Positions 1-10,629 of a stretch of 64,000 nucleotides of DNA are shown here, piece by piece (position 1 is the stretch's first letter; every line of letters starts with the position of its first letter). The position numbers and the translations under genes are program-made. This DNA is from Beroe forskalii (Eukaryota > Ctenophora > Nuda > Beroida > Beroidae), in assembly GCA_011033025.1 (NCBI GenBank), contig WFMF01000206.1:186001-250000 (forward strand). Direction: 5' to 3'. The notes under the pieces were generated by a model. That model was not told where the DNA came from. It saw nothing but the letters and a program-made list of their open reading frames with translations, and made no database searches.

Positions 1-3000
1 TGAATGAAATATGAGTAGTGGTTGTGAAATAGTGAAATCAGAGGTCTGTACAACAGTACTATCAAGGTATGGTGAAATCCATAATAAACATGATAAGAAG
101 TGGGACTAGCTCCTTCTACGATACCATCAAGGTATGAGTAGTGGTTGTGAAATAGTGAAATCAGAGGTCTGTACAACAAAAATTATCAAAGGTATGAGTA
201 GTGATAGTGAAATAGTGAAATCAGAGTCTGTACAACAATTACTATCAAGGTATGAGTAGATTGTGAAATAGTGAAATCAGAGGTCTGTACTACAGTACTA
301 TCAAGGTATGAGTAGTGGTTTGTGAAATAGTGAAATCAGAGGTCTGTACAGAGTACTAACAAGGTATGAGTAGTGGTTGTGAAATAGTGAAATCAGAGGT
401 CTGTACAACAGTATATCAAGGTATGAGTAGTGATAGTGAAATGAAATCAGAGGTCTGTATTACAGTACTATCAAGGTATGAGTAGTGGTTGTGAAATAGT
501 GAAATCAGAGGTCTGTACAACAGTACTATCAAGGTATGAGTAGTGGTTGTGAAATAGTGAAATCAGAGGTCTGTGTTACAGTACTATCAAGGTATGAGTA
601 GTGGTTGTGAAATAGTGAAATCAGAGGTCTGTACAACAGTACTATCAAGGTATGAGTAGTGGTTGTGAAATAGTGAAATCAGAGGTCTGTACTACAGTAC
701 TATCAAGGTATGAGTAGTGGTTGTGAAATAGTGAAATCAGAGGTCTGTACAACAGTACTATCAAGGTATGAGTAGTGGTTGAAATAGTGAAATCAGAGGT
801 CTGTACAGTACTATCAAGGTATGAGTAGTGATTGTGAAATAGTGAAATCAGAGGTCTGTACAACAGTACTATCAAGGTATGAGTAGTGATTGTGAAATAG
901 TGAAATCAGAGGTCTGTACTACAGTACTATCAAGGTATGAGTAGTGATAGTGAAATAGTGAAATCAGAGGTCTGTAATACAGTACTATCAAGGTATGAGT
1001 AATGGTTGTGAAATAGTGAAATCAGAGGTCTGTACAACAGTACTATCAAGGTATGAGTAGTGGTTGTGAAATAGTGAAATCAAGATCTGTACAACAGTAC
1101 TATCAAAGGTATGAGTAGTGGTTGTGAAATAGTGAAATCAGAGGTCTGTACAACAGTACTATCAAGGTATGAGTAGTGGTTGTGAAATAGTGAAATCAGA
1201 GGTCTGTACAACAGTACTATCAAGGTATGAGTAGTGGTTGTGAAATAGTGAAATCAGAGGTCTGTACAACAGTACTATCAAGGTATGAGTAGTGGTAGTG
1301 AAATAGTGAAATCAGAGGTCTGTACAACAGTACTATCAAGGTATGAGTAGTGGTTGTGAAATAGTGAAATCAGAGGTCTGTACAACAGTACTATCAAGGT
1401 ATGAGTAGTGGTTGTGAAATAGTGAAATCAGAGGTCTGTACAACAGTACTATCAAGGTATGAGTAGTGGTTGTGAAATAGTGAAATCAGAGGTCTGTACA
1501 ACAGTACTATCAAGGTATGAGTAGTGGTTGTGAAATAGTGAAATCAGAGGTCTGTACAACAGTACTATCAAGGTATGAGTAGTGGTTGTGAAATGTGAAA
1601 TACAACAGTACTATCAAGGTATGAGTAGTGGTTGTGAAATAGTGAAATCAGAGGTCTGTACAACAGTACTATCAAGGTATGAGTAGTGGTTGTGAAATAG
1701 TGAAATCAGAGGTCTGTACAACAGTACTATCAAGGTATGAGTAGTGGTTGTGAAATAGTGAAATCAGAGGTCTGTACAACAGTACTATCAAGGTATGAGT
1801 AGTGGTTGTGAAATAGTGAAATCAGAGGTCTGTACAACAGTACTATCAAGGTATGAGTAGTGGTTGTGAAATAGTGAAATCAGAGGTCTGTACAACAAGC
1901 TATCAAGGTATGGTGGTTGTGAAATAGTGAAATCGAGTCACAGTACTATCAAGGTATGAGTAGTGATTGTGAAATAGTGAAATCAGAGGTCTGTACAACA
2001 GTACTATCAAGGTATGGTAGTAGTAGTGAAATTGTGAAATAGTGAAATCAGAGGTCTGTACAACAGTACTATCAAGGTATGAGTAGTGGTTGTGAAATAG
2101 TGAAATCAGAGGTCTGTACAACAGTGGTTGTGAAATAGTGAAATCAGAGGTCTGTACAACAGTACTATCAAGGTATGAGTAGTGATTGTGAAATAGTGAA
2201 ATCAGAGGTCTGTACAACAGTACTATCAAGGTATGAGTAGTGGTTGTGAAATAGTGAAATCAGAGGTCTGTACAACAGTACTATCAAGGTATGAGTAGTG
2301 GTTGTGAAATAGTGAAATCAGAGGTCTGTACTACAGTACTATCAAGGTATGAGTAGTGGTTGTGAAATAGTGAAATCAGAGGTCTGTGAGAGTAGTGGTT
2401 GTGAAATAGTGAAATCAGAGGTCTGTACAACAGTACTATCAAGGTATGAGTAGTGGTTGTGAAATAGTGAAATCAGAGGTCTGTACAACAGTACTATCAA
2501 GGTATGAGTAGTGGTTGTGAAATAGTGAAATCAGAGGTCTGTACAACAGTACTATCAAGGTATGAGTAGTGGTTGTGAAATAGTGAAATCAGAGGTCTGT
2601 ACAACAGTACTATCAAGGTATGAGTATGAAATAGTGAAATCAGAGGTCTGTGACTAAGGTATGAGTAGTGGTTGTGAAATCAGAGGTCTGTACAACAGTA
2701 CTATCAAGGTATGAGTAGTGGTTGTGAAATAGTGAAATCAGAGGTCTGTACAACAGTACTATCAAGGTATGAGTAGTGGTTGTGAAATAGTGAAATCAGA
2801 GGTCTGTACAGTACTATCAAGGTATGAGTAGTGGTTGTGAACAGTGAAATCAGAGGAAATCAAGGTCTGTACAACAGTACTATGAGTAGTGGTTGTGAAA
2901 TAGTGAAATCAGAGGTCTGTACAACAGTACTATCAAGGTATGAGTAGTGGTTGTGAAATAGTGAAATCAGAGGTCTGTGCAACAGTACTATCAAGGTATG

Positions 3001-5060
3001 AGTAGTGGTTGTGAAATAGTGAAATCAGAGGTCTGTACAACAGTACTATCAAGGTATGAGTAGTGGTTGTGAAATAGTGAAATCAGAGGTCTGTACAACA
3101 GTACTATCAAGGTATGAGTATGAGTAGTGTCTGTTGTACTATCAAGGTAAATAGTGAAATCAGAGGTCTGTACAACAGTACTATCAAGGTATGAGTAGTG
3201 GTTGTGAAATAGTGAAATCAGAGGTCTGTACTACAGTACTATCAAGGTATGAGTAGTGGTTGTGAAATAGTGAAATCAGAGGTCTGTACAACAGTACTAT
3301 CAAGGTATGAGTAGTGATTGTGAAATAGTGAAATCAGAGGTCTGTATTACAGTACTATCAAGGTATGAGTAGTGGTTGTGAAATAGTGAAATCAGAGGTC
3401 TGTACAACAGTAGCATCAAGGTATGAGTAGTGGTTGTGAAATAGTGAAATCAGAGGTCTGTACTACAGTACTATCAAGGTATGAGTAGTGGTTGTGAAAT
3501 AGTGAAATCAGAGGTCTGTACAACAGTACTATCAAGGTATGAGTAGTGGTTGTGAAATAGTGAAATCAGGGTACAGTACTATCAAGGTATGAGTAGTGGT
3601 TGTGAAATAGTGAAATCAGAGGTCTGTCTGTACTACGGAAATACTATCAAGGTATGAGTAGTGGTTGTGAAATAGTGAAATCAGAGGTCTGTACAACAGT
3701 ACTATCAAGGTATGAGTAGTGGTTGTGAAATAGTGAAATCAGAGGTCTACAGTACTATCAAGGTAGTGGTTGTGAAATAGTGAAATCAGTCTGTACAACA
3801 GTACTATCAAGGTATGAGTAGTGGTTGTGAAATAGTGAAATCAGAGGTCTGTACAACAGTACTATCAAGGTATGAGTAGTGGTTGTGAAATAGTGAAATC
3901 AGAGGTCTGTACAACAGTACTATCAAGGTATGAGTAGTGGTTGTGAAATAGTGAAATCAGAGGTCTGTACAACAGTACTATCAAGGTATGAGTAGTGGTT
4001 GTGAAATAGTGAAATCAGAGGTCTGTACAACAGTACTATCAAGGAATGAGTAGTGATTGTGAAATAGTGAAATCAGAGGTCTGTATTACAGTACTATCAA
4101 GGTATGAGTAGTGGTTGTGAAATAGTGAAATCAGAGGTCTGTATTACAGTACTATCAAGGAAATCAGAGGTCTGTGCAACAGTACAGTACATGTATGAGT
4201 AGTGGTTGTGAAATAGTGAAATCAGAGGTCTGTACAACAGTACTATCAAGGTATGAGTAGTGGTTGTGAAATAGTGAAATCAGAGGTCTGTACAACAGTT
4301 CTATCAAGGTATGAGTAGTGGTTGTGAAATAGTGAAATCAGAGGTCTGTACAACAGTACTATCAAGGTATGAGTAGTGGTTGTGAAATAGTGAAATCAGA
4401 GGTCTGTACAACAGTACTATCAAGGTATGAGTAGTGGTTGTGAAATAGTGAAATCAGAGTCTGTACAACAGTACTATCAAGGTATGAGTAGTGGTTGTGA
4501 AATAGTGAAATCAGAGGTCTGTACAACAGTACTATCAAGGTATGAGTAGTGGTTGTGAAATAGTGAAATCAGTACAACAGTACTATCAAGGTATGAGTAG
4601 TGGTTGTGAAATAGTGAAATCAGAGGTCTGTACAACAGTACTATCAAGGTATGAGTAGTGGTTGTGAAATAGTGAAATCAGAGGTCTGTACAACAGTACT
4701 ATCAAGGTATGAGTAGTGGTTGTGTGAAATAGTGAAATCAGAGGTCTGTACTATCAAGGTATGAGTAGTGGTTGTGAAATAGTGAAATCAGAGGTCTGTA
4801 CAACAGTACTATCAAGGTATGAGTAGTGGTTGTACAACAGATCAATAGAAATAGAAAACAGAGGTCTGTACTACAGTACTATCAAGGTATGAGTAGTGGT
4901 TGTGAAATAGTGAAATCAGAGGTCTGTACAACAGTACTATCAAGGTATGAGTAGTGGTTGTGAAATCAGAGGTCTGTACAACAGTACTATCAGAAATGGG
5001 AAATCAGAGGTCTGTACACTCTGACCCCACTATCACTTCCTATGAGTATGATTGTGAAAT
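1..5060. repeat. 58-bp satellite array (about 85 units)
   Basis: A head-to-tail tandem repeat fills the first 5 kb. The period is 58 bp, measured between successive GAGTAGTGGTTGTGAAATAG blocks. Most units are almost identical; a minority are truncated, e.g. near 1600, 2630, 2850, 3130 and 4160. Common variants are TACAACAG versus TACTACAG, and GGTTGTG versus GATAGTG. The last units, about 4980-5060, are clearly diverged and grade into unique sequence. Long open frames on both strands here are artefacts of the period. The array starts before the window, so its full size is unknown. It lies just upstream of the first visible cyclase exon, so it is either intronic or 5' to that gene. Confidence 0.97.
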
Positions 5061-5408
5061 AGCAGACCGCTCGATTGACGGAGGTCTCGATAAAGACGCG
5101 AGGATTTCATCGAGGCCTTATTCAATCGAGAGATCTGCACAGATATGGGTAAAGAACTGCATCTTGTAATTGGTGCGCACTTTAAGATTTGTGCACTTAA
5201 TTAGTGCACGTTTTTAATTGAACCAAATGTTACGACAACAGAATGTTATTAATCAGTGCGCACTGAATTAGTGCTAGTTCACAAAAAAACTTCATTGATC
5301 GATGCATGTGCACACACATATGATTGATGCAGTATACACTGTAAACACTGGTAAACACACTGGTAAACGCATATGAATCAAACTCATCCAACAACCTCTC
5401 CCTCTCAG
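5061..5408. other. Unique spacer before the first cyclase exon
   Basis: No confident gene is seen. The stretch has short inverted motifs built on GTGCAC (around 5172-5280) and a pyrimidine tract followed by CAG at 5406-5408 that serves as the 3' splice site of the first cyclase exon. An open frame crosses 4954-5169, but its first half is satellite, so it is not called. Confidence 0.5.
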
Positions 5409-7147
5409 CAACATGAGAACGTGGCGGTGATATTCAGTGACCTGTGCGGTTTCACTAAGATCAGTGGGAGTCTGGAGCCTCTTCAAGTAGTGGAACTCCT
5501 GACCTGCCTCTGGCAGAAGTTCGATGGGTTGACCAACAACCTTGGCAATGTTACCAAGGTATGTTATACGAGTCATGTTGTACTTGATAATACTGACTGA
5601 GCAATGTTACCAAGGTCTGTTATCTTAAGAGTCCTACTGTAAGTAGTGGAACTCCTGACCTGCCTCTGGCAGAAGTTCGATGGGTTGACCAACAACCTCG
5701 GGAATGTTACCAAGGTATCATGTGCTCACCATCACTAATCAACCCATAAGTTTAAGCCATGATAATAACGCCGACTATCTCGGCACCAATTGTCAAACGC
5801 AAGGAAATATCTTCAACTTCCAATTGTCAAACGCAAGGAAATATCTCCAACCATTCCACCTCCAGATTGAGACTATCGGTGACGCGTACGTAGTAGCAGC
5901 AGGAGTACCCGACTCAGACCCGTACAGTGCAGTAGCAGCAGCTGTTATGGCGGTCTCCATGAACCTGAGTGTGCACACTGTACAACTGGAGTTCCTGAAG
6001 ACACCCATTGTTTGTAGGATAGGTGAGTGATGACGTCATTATCAGGGGTTGGAGTGGTGGGTTGATGAAGTCATAATCAGGGATTAGAGTGGTGGGTTGA
6101 TGACGTCATTATCAGGGGTTGGAGTGGTGGGTTGATGACGTCATTATCAGGGGTTGGAGTGGTGGGTTGATGAAGTCATTGTCAGGGGTTAGAGTGGAGA
6201 ATTGATGACGCTGAATCGTAAATGACACCTATAAAAACGCATTTCTGTTTATTTCTTAAAACGTCCAAGAACTTATCGTGTTATCTTCTTAATATCTGAC
6301 TACTACAACTGTTTTCGGCGGATTTATTGAAAAAATATGAGGGGTGAACCCCCCCCCCCCCTTAAATGTCCAAGAACTTAACTTCCTAATTTGACAACAC
6401 TTGTCCCCTGCAGGAATTGACATCGGGAGTGTAGTGGCAGGCATCGTAGGACACACCAACCCTCGCTACAGCATCTACGGAGAAACGGTAACCAATCACC
6501 GGGCAACACCATTCAAATCCTGGGTCCTGATTGGTCCCTGAGCACCTCCATAGACCCTTCTAACCACGTGCAGTGGATCGCTTACTCATAATATACATGT
6601 GCAGATTGATCGATTGACGTTCAAATTCACTGTTCGCGCGCCATTCATTCATTATGATTCTAGAGCATTATAAATCAAATGACTTCATCAAATCACTATT
6701 GAAAACTAATTATATGATGCAATCACAGATATCAAACCACCACCATGCCTGAGTGTTGTTTACTGTGTGGCCAGTTTCCTCTGTTTTTCAAAAAGTCTCC
6801 TATCATGGCTTTTACGAACGTAAATCCTTCCTTGCAATAAGCAAAAAACTTGAGTAGAAACTGAAATTATAAGTGCAACTTCTACTAAACTTCCTTTCCT
6901 AGGTACTGTACGCTCAGAAGCTGGAATCTGCCTGCAAACCCAAGCACATCCTGATGAGCAAGTCAATGAAGGTAATAATAATCATGAGAATTTTCCATTT
7001 GAAACTCTAAAATTCAAAACTCATAATCCCTAGACCCCATTACTTTCAACACTATATTACATACATGTTTTGATCAATAACATACATTAGGTAGCACTGT
7101 GTGGGAACAGGGAGTTCAGGATACGCGAGGCAAAGAACGTAGGAGTG
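5409..7147 (+). CDS. Class III nucleotide cyclase catalytic domain, soluble guanylate cyclase alpha-like (exons 1-5 visible)
   Basis: Five exons join in frame with GT-AG borders: 5409-5558, 5866-6022, 6414-6487, 6903-6971 and 7091-7147. They encode about 142 residues of a cyclase catalytic core, which would make cGMP (or cAMP) in the cytosol. Exon 1 has FSDLCGFT with the first metal-binding Asp. Exon 2 opens with ETIGDAY, giving the second metal Asp and a Glu expected for guanine selection. Exon 3 has RIGIDIGSVVAGIVG and the NPRYSIYGET loop, with Ser where guanylate cyclases usually have Cys. Exon 4 reads VLYAQKLES where active partners have VNTASRMES, so the transition-state Asn and Arg are replaced by Leu and Lys. 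Metal Asps kept with Asn/Arg lost is the pattern known for soluble guanylate cyclase alpha subunits, which work as heterodimers. The N-terminal part is outside the window or unseen. The last beta strand (KGKG...TYWL) was not found, so an exon may be missing. Confidence 0.85.
5600..5716 (+). pseudogene. Partial tandem duplicate of cyclase exon 1 with its splice donor
   Basis: From about 5640 to 5716 the sequence repeats the last ~75 bp of exon 1 almost exactly, including the codons for VVELLTCLWQKFDG and the terminal ACCAAG|GTAT donor. A shorter echo of the exon end (GCAATGTTACCAAGGT) lies at 5601-5616. Neither copy has an obvious acceptor, so they are probably intronic pseudo-exons, though the second has a usable donor. 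Confidence 0.8.
6023..6215 (+). repeat. 35-bp intronic minisatellite starting at the exon 2 splice donor, carrying TGACGTCA sites
   Basis: Five units (starts 6023, 6057, 6092, 6127, 6162) plus a partial one. The first unit begins with the real donor GTGAGTGATG; later units begin GTGGGTTGATG. Three units carry a perfect TGACGTCA palindrome (the cAMP response element consensus) and two carry TGAAGTCA. The array therefore multiplies the 5' splice site region and a CREB/ATF-type site inside a cyclase gene. Confidence 0.9.
6216..6902 (+). other. Introns 2 and 3 of the cyclase gene
   Basis: Apart from exon 3 (6414-6487), only intron sequence is seen, including a run of 12 C near 6350. No other coding signal is supported. 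Confidence 0.5.
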
Positions 7148-7378
7148 GTGAGTACTGACCAATCAGAGCGCGTCGGGGTGGTGAGTACTGACCAATCAGA
7201 GCGCGTAGGAGTGGTGAGTACTGACCAATCAGAGCGCGTAGGAGTGGTGAGTACTGACCAATCAGAGCGCGTAGGAGTGGTGAGTACTGACCAATCAGAG
7301 CGCGTAGGAGTGGTGAGTACTGACCAATCAGAGCGCGTCGGGGTGGTGAGTACTGACCAATCAGAGCGCGGGTTAGCA
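7139..7378 (+). repeat. 33-bp minisatellite spanning the exon 5 / intron 5 border
   Basis: Seven units start at 7148, 7181, 7214, 7247, 7280, 7313 and 7346. Each unit opens with the donor GTGAGTACTG and closes with GTAGGAGTG or GTCGGGGTG, a copy of the exon 5 end. The unit is a multiple of three and has no stop in the reading frame entering from exon 5, so read-through or use of a downstream donor would add an 11-residue repeat containing STDQSER per unit. After the last unit, GCGCGCTGATTGGTT is an inverted copy of the ACCAATCAGAGCGCG core. Confidence 0.93.
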
Positions 7379-7527
7379 GTCAACTTGCGCGCTGATTGGT
7401 TAATGTCAAACTGTGGGTAAGCTGTATAATACCGAAGCGATAGTATCAAACGTTTGATTGGGTGAATTTGAGGTTTATAATCGTGCATTAGATGAAAAAC
7501 TTGTAAAATAGCCTGAAAAGTACTGCG

Positions 7528-8080
7528 AAAGCTGCTAGTACTTTGTGCGTAGTTTTGGGAAACGCAGCAATTTTGCAACGATATTGCCCCATTTCATGGA
7601 CTAAACTTCAGATAGAGTGATCTGGAAGATGGCCATTCAATAGAGCACAGCACAGGGAGTTCAGAGGTGTAAAGATCATTGGAATAGGGCTTTCATGTCA
7701 GAAGTTATGATCAATAACACCTCGCAGCAGAAAACAAGGTTTTCCAGTAGCGCCACGTTCAGCGATTCACTGTGAAGCTCAGGAACATGATATCAAAAAT
7801 CTATGATCAACCTACACTGCAGAATTTTATCCTCTATCGATTCCCGAAGGTCCCAAGTCTCTATCTTCAAAAATGTGGATTTCTATAAAGAAAAAACCCC
7901 CGAGAGGGTGTAAAAAGTACATTACTGTCTACGAAAGAGGTACCGCAGCACTGTTACGTGACAATAACCAATGCGCGCGTGTGCTGTGTGTGGTGGATGC
8001 GAGAGAGCAGACAAATCTTGTCCCCTTTTCGTTTCTGTGTGTTTGCCCGCGCGTGTGTTCGGCCTGCCACCGTTTTCGCA
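7528..8080 (+). repeat. Left arm of a 550-bp inverted repeat pair in intron 5
   Basis: This segment is matched in reverse complement by 13332-13884 with high identity along its whole length, e.g. AGCTGCTAGTACTTTGTGCG at the outer end and GAGGGTGTAAAAAGTACATT inside. The two arms are separated by about 5.25 kb. Open frames crossing it are not recognisable. It may be two copies of one mobile element or terminal repeats of a large composite element. Confidence 0.9.
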
Positions 8081-8419
8081 TGGTTTTCGCCTTTCTTTCA
8101 ACCTTTACACGGGTCATTTTGGCATTGTGGCTTGAACATGTTAAGTACAGTAAGTGTAACCCTTGTATGGAAACTTGTATACTTTTGCTATTTTTCTATG
8201 TAACTACTAACTTTAGAAATGGCCATTCAAACAGAGAACAACCTACAAATGCTACTCAAGGGCCCGTATGCAGAAATGAGGGATTCCCTTAAAATTGGGA
8301 AAAGGTCCAAAAGTTGTGATAATGCTTCAAATAAGGGAAATGCTCGAAAAGTCAGGGAAGAGTTTGCTTGAAGAGCCAGGGGCTTCTCTAATTAGGTACG
8401 GGAGGGTTGTTCATTGTTC
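8081..8419. other. Spacer without recognised gene
   Basis: Unique to low-complexity DNA. Short GGGATTCCCTTA-like words near 8281 recur in inverted form at 11290-11360, hinting at another old inverted element. Nothing coding is seen. Confidence 0.4.
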
Positions 8420-9415
8420 AGATGTGGAATATGAGTGAAGAGGGGTGTGTTTTGAGTAAATAGGGGTGGGATATGAGTAAATAGGGTTGTGTTATGAGTG
8501 GAAAGGGGTGGGTTATGAGTGGAGATGGGTGGGTTATGCGTGGAGAGGGGTGTGTTTTGAGTAAATAGGGGTGGGTGATGAGTGGAGAGGGGTTGGTTAT
8601 GAGTGGAGAGGGGTTGGTTATGAGTGGAGAGGGGTGTGTTTCGAGTAAATTGGGGTGGGATATGAGTAAATAGGGTGTGTTATGACTTGAAAGGGGTGGT
8701 ATATGAGTGGAGAGGGGTGTGTTATGAGTTGAGAGTGGTGTATTATGAGTGGATAGAGGTGTGTTGTGAGTGGAGAGGGGTGTGTTATTAATTGATAGGG
8801 GCGTGTTATGAGTGGATAAAGGTGTGTTATGAGTGGAGAAGGGTGTGTTATGAGTGGAGAGGGGTTTGTTATGAGTGGAGAGGGATGCGTAAAAAGGGGC
8901 GGGTTTTGTGTAAATAGTGGTGTGTTATGAGTTGAGAGTGGTGTGTTATGAGTGAAGAGGGGTGTGTTATGAGTTGATTGGGGCGTGTTATGAGTGGAAA
9001 GAGGTGTGTTATGAGTGGAGAGGGGTTTGTTATGAGTGGAGAGGGATGCGTAAAAAGGGGCGGGTTATGAGTAAATAGTGGTGTGTTATGAGTTGAGAGT
9101 GGTGTGTTATGAGTGGAGAGGGGTGTGTTATGAGTTGATAGGGGCGTGTTATGAGTGGAAAGAGGTGTGTTATGAGTGGAGAGGGGTGTGTTATGAGTGG
9201 ATAGAGGTGTGTTATGAGTGGAGAGAGGTGTGTTATCAATTGATAGGGGCGTGTTATGAGTAAATACTAAATAGTGGTGTGTTATGAGTGGAGAAGGGTG
9301 TGTTATGAATGGAGAGGGGTTTGTTATGAGTGGAAAGAGGTGTGTTGTGAGTGGAGAGGGGTGTGTTATCAATTGATAGGGGCGTGTTATGAGTGGATAA
9401 AGGTGTGTTATGACT
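8420..9415. repeat. 21-bp minisatellite, GTGTGTTATGAGTGGAGAGG type
   Basis: About 45 variable units of 21 bp, with variants GTTGATAGGGGCG, GTAAATAGTGG and GGATGCGTAAAAAGGGGCG. Higher-order repeats of roughly 170-180 bp recur inside (compare 8860-9030 with 9030-9200). The 21-bp period produces open frames in all three frames of the minus strand (THNTPLS repeats); these are not genes. Confidence 0.95.
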
Positions 9416-9420
9416 TAGCT

Positions 9421-9660
9421 TCATCCCCCCCCCCCTAAGAAAAGGGGGGGATGAAGATTTTGGGCCAGATAAGGTAGGTGGGGGGTTGGCCCAATTTCAA
9501 TGATTCTGGGGGGATTTGAACAGAAGGGGGGAGTGAAATTATTAAGGGGGGGGGGGATTGGGATCTGGCAGAAGAATTTCGAAATTTGAGATGAAAATCC
9601 TATGTCCGTGAGAAATATTTTTTCTCAGACCCTCTGGCTTCTGGGGGCTGCACCCCAGAC
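9421..9660 (+). repeat. Dispersed repeat with G-rich body (partner at 32040-32265, inverted)
   Basis: Starts with a C-tract/G-tract inverted pair (CTTCATCCCCC and GGGGGATGAAG). It continues with AAGGTAGGTGG and ends near GTGAGAAATATTTTTTCTCA. The reverse complement of 32040-32265 follows the same order of words, including AGAAGAATTTC and GTGAGAAATATTTTTC. A shorter relative is at 10070-10125. It is a non-coding mobile-element fragment of unknown class. Confidence 0.7.
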
Positions 9661-10069
9661 CCCCGCTCTCCTTTTGTAAGACTGCCATATCACTGTGATG
9701 CTTCAATTGCTTACCATTTTCAAGGCATATCAGCTTATCAATTATGTATCTATGATTTTATATTGTGCTGACAATGTTCCTGACGCTTGATTTCATGCCA
9801 TGATTCCCTGACAAGTGTCACTTAAAAGCTTCACCTATAGATTCAAGAATTAATTGACATAAAAAGTGAACTTCAATACCATTTCAGGCATTAGAAATAT
9901 CATGTTATTATCTTATTATGACGTGTTAAAGCTCAAAATTAACTAAATTTCCTGCCTGACTTGTTCTTTACTTCTGTCAGTCACATATAAAATAGTTTAC
10001 ATACTTTAATCTTGTCATTAAGGTCATAATTTTGGTTGATACTTGTGTAAACAATTCAATGGACATATG
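9661..10069. other. Intron sequence, nothing recognised
   Basis: AT-rich unique sequence without repeats, splice-bounded exons or coding frames that I can support. Confidence 0.4.
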
Positions 10070-10124
10070 TTAGAAAAATTTTCGAAGTTTTTGGTGGGGG
10101 GTTGGTCGAATTTTTGAAATTCAG

Positions 10125-10335
10125 GGGTGGAGAAGGGTGTGTTATGAGTGGAGAGGGGTTTGTTATGAGTGGAGAGGGATGCGTAAAAAGGGGCGGGTTA
10201 TGAGTAAATAGTGGTGTGTTATGAGTTGAGAGTGGTGTGTTATGAGTGGAGAGGGGTGTGTTATGAGTTGATAGGGGCGTGTTATGAGTGGAAAGAGGTG
10301 TGTTGTGAGTGGAGAGAGGTGTGTTATGAGTTCTG
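10125..10335. repeat. Second block of the GTGTGTTATGAGTGGAGAGG minisatellite
   Basis: About ten units, in the same variant order as 8830-9010 and 9010-9180, including the GGATGCGTAAAAAGGGGCG marker unit. The shared unit order shows that this block is a segmental copy of the first array. It joins directly to the short copy of the 9421-9660 repeat (10070-10125). Confidence 0.92.
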
Positions 10336-10629
10336 CAGTCTTTGTAATTAGCCCGTTTAGGCAATTTATTTGATTCCACTATCTTTTTAATTTAATTTCA
10401 TTGATTAAAACCAAGGATATGGCAGGCATCAATTTTGTCTCCTGCCGTAACGCCTAACTGCCAAAGCCTAATCCTATCGCAAGCAAGGTCAAGGAGGTAG
10501 ACCTCACTAATTTTACTCTTCATGAACTCGCTAAACTGCCCTGATTTAACAGTACAAGGCAACGACAGCAGCTTGTAATGCAAAGAACACGTCATAGTCT
10601 TCTTTTTGTAGCCTTCTCGCACTCCTGAA

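Noticed and set aside
645-2229. Minus-strand repeat frames in the first 5 kb
   Set aside because: The 58-bp period is not a multiple of three and the frames stay open only where units are truncated; no gene structure.
1-5060. CRISPR-like array of direct repeats
   Set aside because: There are no unique spacers; the whole 58-bp unit is repeated.
4954-5169. Upstream cyclase exon or start exon
   Set aside because: The first part is satellite and the rest lacks clear splice sites in phase with exon 1.
7873-8292. 139-codon plus-strand frame, as a transposon protein
   Set aside because: It crosses the inverted repeat arm and the matching frame in the other arm is not conserved; composition is not protein-like.
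8869-10379. Minus-strand THNTPLS repeat proteins
   Set aside because: Pure product of the 21-bp array; period divisible by three keeps all frames open.
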